NCBI GenBank assembly: GCA_034189725.1
Contig: JAXHUK010000055.1
Span: forward strand, 1-9,297
Length of the DNA: 9,297 bases
Source: JAXHUK01 sp034189725
GTDB taxonomy: Bacteria > Chloroflexota > Dehalococcoidia > SZUA-161
Reading direction: 5' to 3'
The notes under the pieces are model-generated. The model saw only the letters and a list, made by a program, of their open reading frames with translations. It did no database searches and had not been told where the DNA came from. Positions 8,101-9,297 of this stretch are shown here, in pieces (within the stretch, counting starts at the first letter, position 1; the number at the start of each line of letters is the position of its first letter). A program made the position numbers and the translations under genes.

Positions 8101-8908
8101 GTAGCGCATCGTTCTCATTTTTTATTGATGGCTCGCGATCTATCGTGTTTTGGATATAGCGATGCTCAGGATTAGCATCCACATCGGCGAACAGTGCCAT
8201 CAGGCCCTCGTCGCTTCCATAGCTATGTTCAGCATCACTGATGGCACGAATTAACGTAGTAGCGGGAATCTTGCGCTTTCGGTCGATCTTTACCGAAAGA
8301 AAGTCGTGATTACTGGTTTCCAGCTCCAACCATGCTCCACGGTTGGGTATTAATTTTGCAGAGCACAACTTGCGTCCGGTCGCAGGATCGTCGCTGAGAG
8401 TGAAATAAATCCCTGGGGAACGAACTAACTGGCTCACAACTACGCGTTCGGCACCATTGATGATAAACGTACCTTTAGAGGTCATTAATGGGAGTTCTCC
8501 CATAAATATATCTTGCTCTTTGATCTCCCCTGTATCTTTAATCACGAGTTGGGCTTTTATCTTCAAGGGTACTGCGTATGTAGTATCGCGTTCATAGCAT
8601 TCATGTTCTGAATATTTCGCAGAAGCTTGCATGTATTCCCAGAAGGAATCTTCATCTGTGAATTTGGGCATTTCTGCACTATCGCCGAATCCGTAGCTCG
8701 GAAAAACGAGTTCGTAACGGGTACCGGCGAAGTCCTTTATCGGTGATATTTCGTCAAGCAATTCCTGTAATCCACCGCCAAAGGAAGAATCACAGATCCA
8801 GCGATAAGAGTCCTTCTGAATCTGTATGAGATTGGGGGTTTCCAAGGGATGGGATATCCTGGCATAGGACTTCCGCATCCCCGTATCCTGGGACAGGGTT
8901 TGAGTCAT
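5150..8908 (-). CDS. rpoB: DNA-directed RNA polymerase subunit beta
   Basis: Beta forms one pincer of RNA polymerase, shares the active-site cleft with beta' and forms the rifampicin pocket. The protein has 1252 residues. The protrusion and lobe occupy roughly the first 400, including [12 protein letters not shown] (279-290). The rifampicin region is at 413-440, with the usual drug-contact residues Q419, D422, H432, R435, S437 and L439. Later motifs are [14 protein letters not shown] (465-478), WEGYNFEDA (758-766, with E764 and D765), KITPKGE (837-843) and [11 protein letters not shown] (915-925, with active-site lysines K916 and K924). H1125 lies in DKIHARSTG. The long block [20 protein letters not shown] (1141-1160) begins the C-terminal domain that clamps onto beta'. 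The large E. coli insertions in the lobe and after the flap are absent. An expansion at about 985-1089 resembles in position and size one in Thermus. A GAGAGGTG ribosome binding site supports the ATG at 8908. The gene leads a two-gene operon with rpoC. Confidence 0.98.
   Translation of the reverse strand: [1252 protein letters not shown]
5156..5160 (-). promoter_or_regulatory. Ribosome binding site of rpoC inside the end of rpoB
   Basis: On the minus strand GGAGG stands 5 bases before the rpoC ATG (5148-5150), within a purine run GAGGGGAGGG that also encodes the last residues (Gly-Arg-Glu) of beta. It confirms the ATG at 5150 as the rpoC start. Its position upstream of the TAATG overlap allows terminating ribosomes to restart on rpoC. 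Confidence 0.85.
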
Positions 8909-9019
8909 GATGCGACACCTCTCAAAGCGGGAGTTTAGGGCATAGGAATACCGTAGTTAATTCCGGAGTTGGTAATGTTGGAGATAAAGTTGGGAACAAA
9001 TGAAGGCATTACTCCACAA
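8909..9019 (-). other. Predicted 5' leader of the rpoBC transcript
   Basis: The promoter at 9026-9054 would start transcription near 9019, leaving a leader of about 110 bases before rpoB. It holds a small imperfect stem (GGAAT and ATTCC separated by 10 bases on the minus strand, about 8945-8966) and a 24-codon open frame at 8935-9009 that ends 26 bases before the rpoB ATG. I see no known ribosomal-protein leader or riboswitch. The leader length depends on the promoter prediction being right. Confidence 0.4.
8916..8923 (-). promoter_or_regulatory. Ribosome binding site of rpoB
   Basis: GAGAGGTG on the minus strand lies 7 bases before the rpoB ATG (8906-8908), an ideal distance. It decides the start in favour of 8908. 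Confidence 0.8.
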
Positions 9020-9025
9020 ACAATT

Positions 9026-9054
9026 AGAATAACACACTATATTTACAATGTCAA
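9026..9054 (-). promoter_or_regulatory. Predicted sigma-70 promoter of rpoBC
   Basis: On the minus strand a perfect TTGACA (9049-9054) is followed by exactly 17 bases and TATTCT (9026-9031), a 4/6 match to the -10 consensus. The spacer and flanks are A+T rich compared with the neighbouring genes. It lies between the transporter gene and rpoB and points at rpoB, so the polymerase genes need not depend on upstream read-through. Confidence 0.7.
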
Positions 9055-9107
9055 TAACCCACTGGTAACATTTCCAAAATTATCTGGATATCGTGTTGCA
9101 TATAGTT

Positions 9108-9297
9108 TTATTTCAACAGACGTCGCTTCATCCTGAGTAACGATAACGGGAAGAAGATGATAATAATGCCCACCATGATCGCCAGTGACCACCAGGATCC
9201 GTCACCAGGGCTTCCGCTGATTACGGCCCGCATCAGATCGGTTACCGACGTTAGTGGAGCAATCCAGCTCAGGTGCTGTATCATTGTTGGGAATTCA
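9108..9297 (-). CDS. ABC-2 type transporter permease, C-terminal fragment
   Basis: The last 62 codons of a minus-strand gene lie here; the rest is beyond the window. The visible protein has a P-L-T-x-V-T-D-L-M-R-A segment, then a short Gly/Pro-rich loop, a hydrophobic stretch of about 20 residues (WWSLAIMVGIIIIFFPLSLL) and a basic end, RMKRRLLK. This is the usual C-terminus of ABC-2 membrane components (the DrrB/NodJ-like exporter group): a conserved amphipathic segment, a last transmembrane helix and a positively charged cytoplasmic tail. It would work with an ATP-binding partner, probably encoded next to it outside the window; the substrate cannot be told. The TAA stop is at 9108-9110. No convincing intrinsic terminator follows, so some read-through into rpoBC is possible. 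Confidence 0.75.
   Translation of the reverse strand, partial: EFPTMIQHLSWIAPLTSVTDLMRAVISGSPGDGSWWSLAIMVGIIIIFFPLSLLRMKRRLLK

Noticed and set aside
9080..9096. Short stem (CCAGA paired with TTTGG) after the transporter stop as a possible terminator
   Set aside because: Only 5 pairs, one of them G-U, A+T rich and not followed by a T-tract.

Overview
This is a housekeeping locus from a bacterium of moderate G+C content. The two largest genes encode the beta (rpoB) and beta' (rpoC) subunits of RNA polymerase. Both are full length and on the minus strand. The proteins look non-proteobacterial: beta lacks the two large insertions of the E. coli subunit, beta' has no insertion in its trigger loop, and both carry modest lineage-specific expansions at places where Thermus also has insertions. 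Together with an rpoBC pair that does not follow ribosomal protein genes, this suggests Chloroflexota, perhaps Dehalococcoidia. That is a judgement from remembered family sequences, not a database result, and I hold it at about 0.5.

Layout on the plus coordinate: (1) 1-91 holds a good sigma-70-type promoter with an extended -10 for rnhB. (2) 92-733 (+) is a complete RNase HII gene, rnhB. (3) 734-1079 is a 346-base gap between convergent rnhB and rpoC, with one perfect 10-bp inverted repeat and no recognised gene. (4) 1080-5150 (-) is rpoC, with a long acidic C-terminal tail that contains a recent 33-bp tandem duplication. (5) 5150-8908 (-) is rpoB, whose stop overlaps the rpoC start by one base (TAATG). 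(6) 8909-9107 is the rpoB leader and promoter region, with a consensus -35 box and 17-base spacer. (7) 9108-9297 (-) is the 3' end of an ABC-2 type transporter permease that runs off the window.

rpoB and rpoC form a translationally coupled two-gene operon driven from the promoter near 9026-9054, and supply the catalytic core of transcription. rnhB is a separate convergent unit that removes ribonucleotides and RNA-DNA hybrids. The transporter tail is an unrelated upstream neighbour on the same strand as rpoBC.

I found no clearly new biological system, CRISPR array, RNA gene, mobile element or phage gene. The points most worth a second look are the basic-residue-free acidic tail of beta' with its 11-residue repeat, the coiled-coil expansion near the beta' N terminus, the open frame that starts directly after the rpoC stop codon, and a 24-codon open frame in the rpoB leader.
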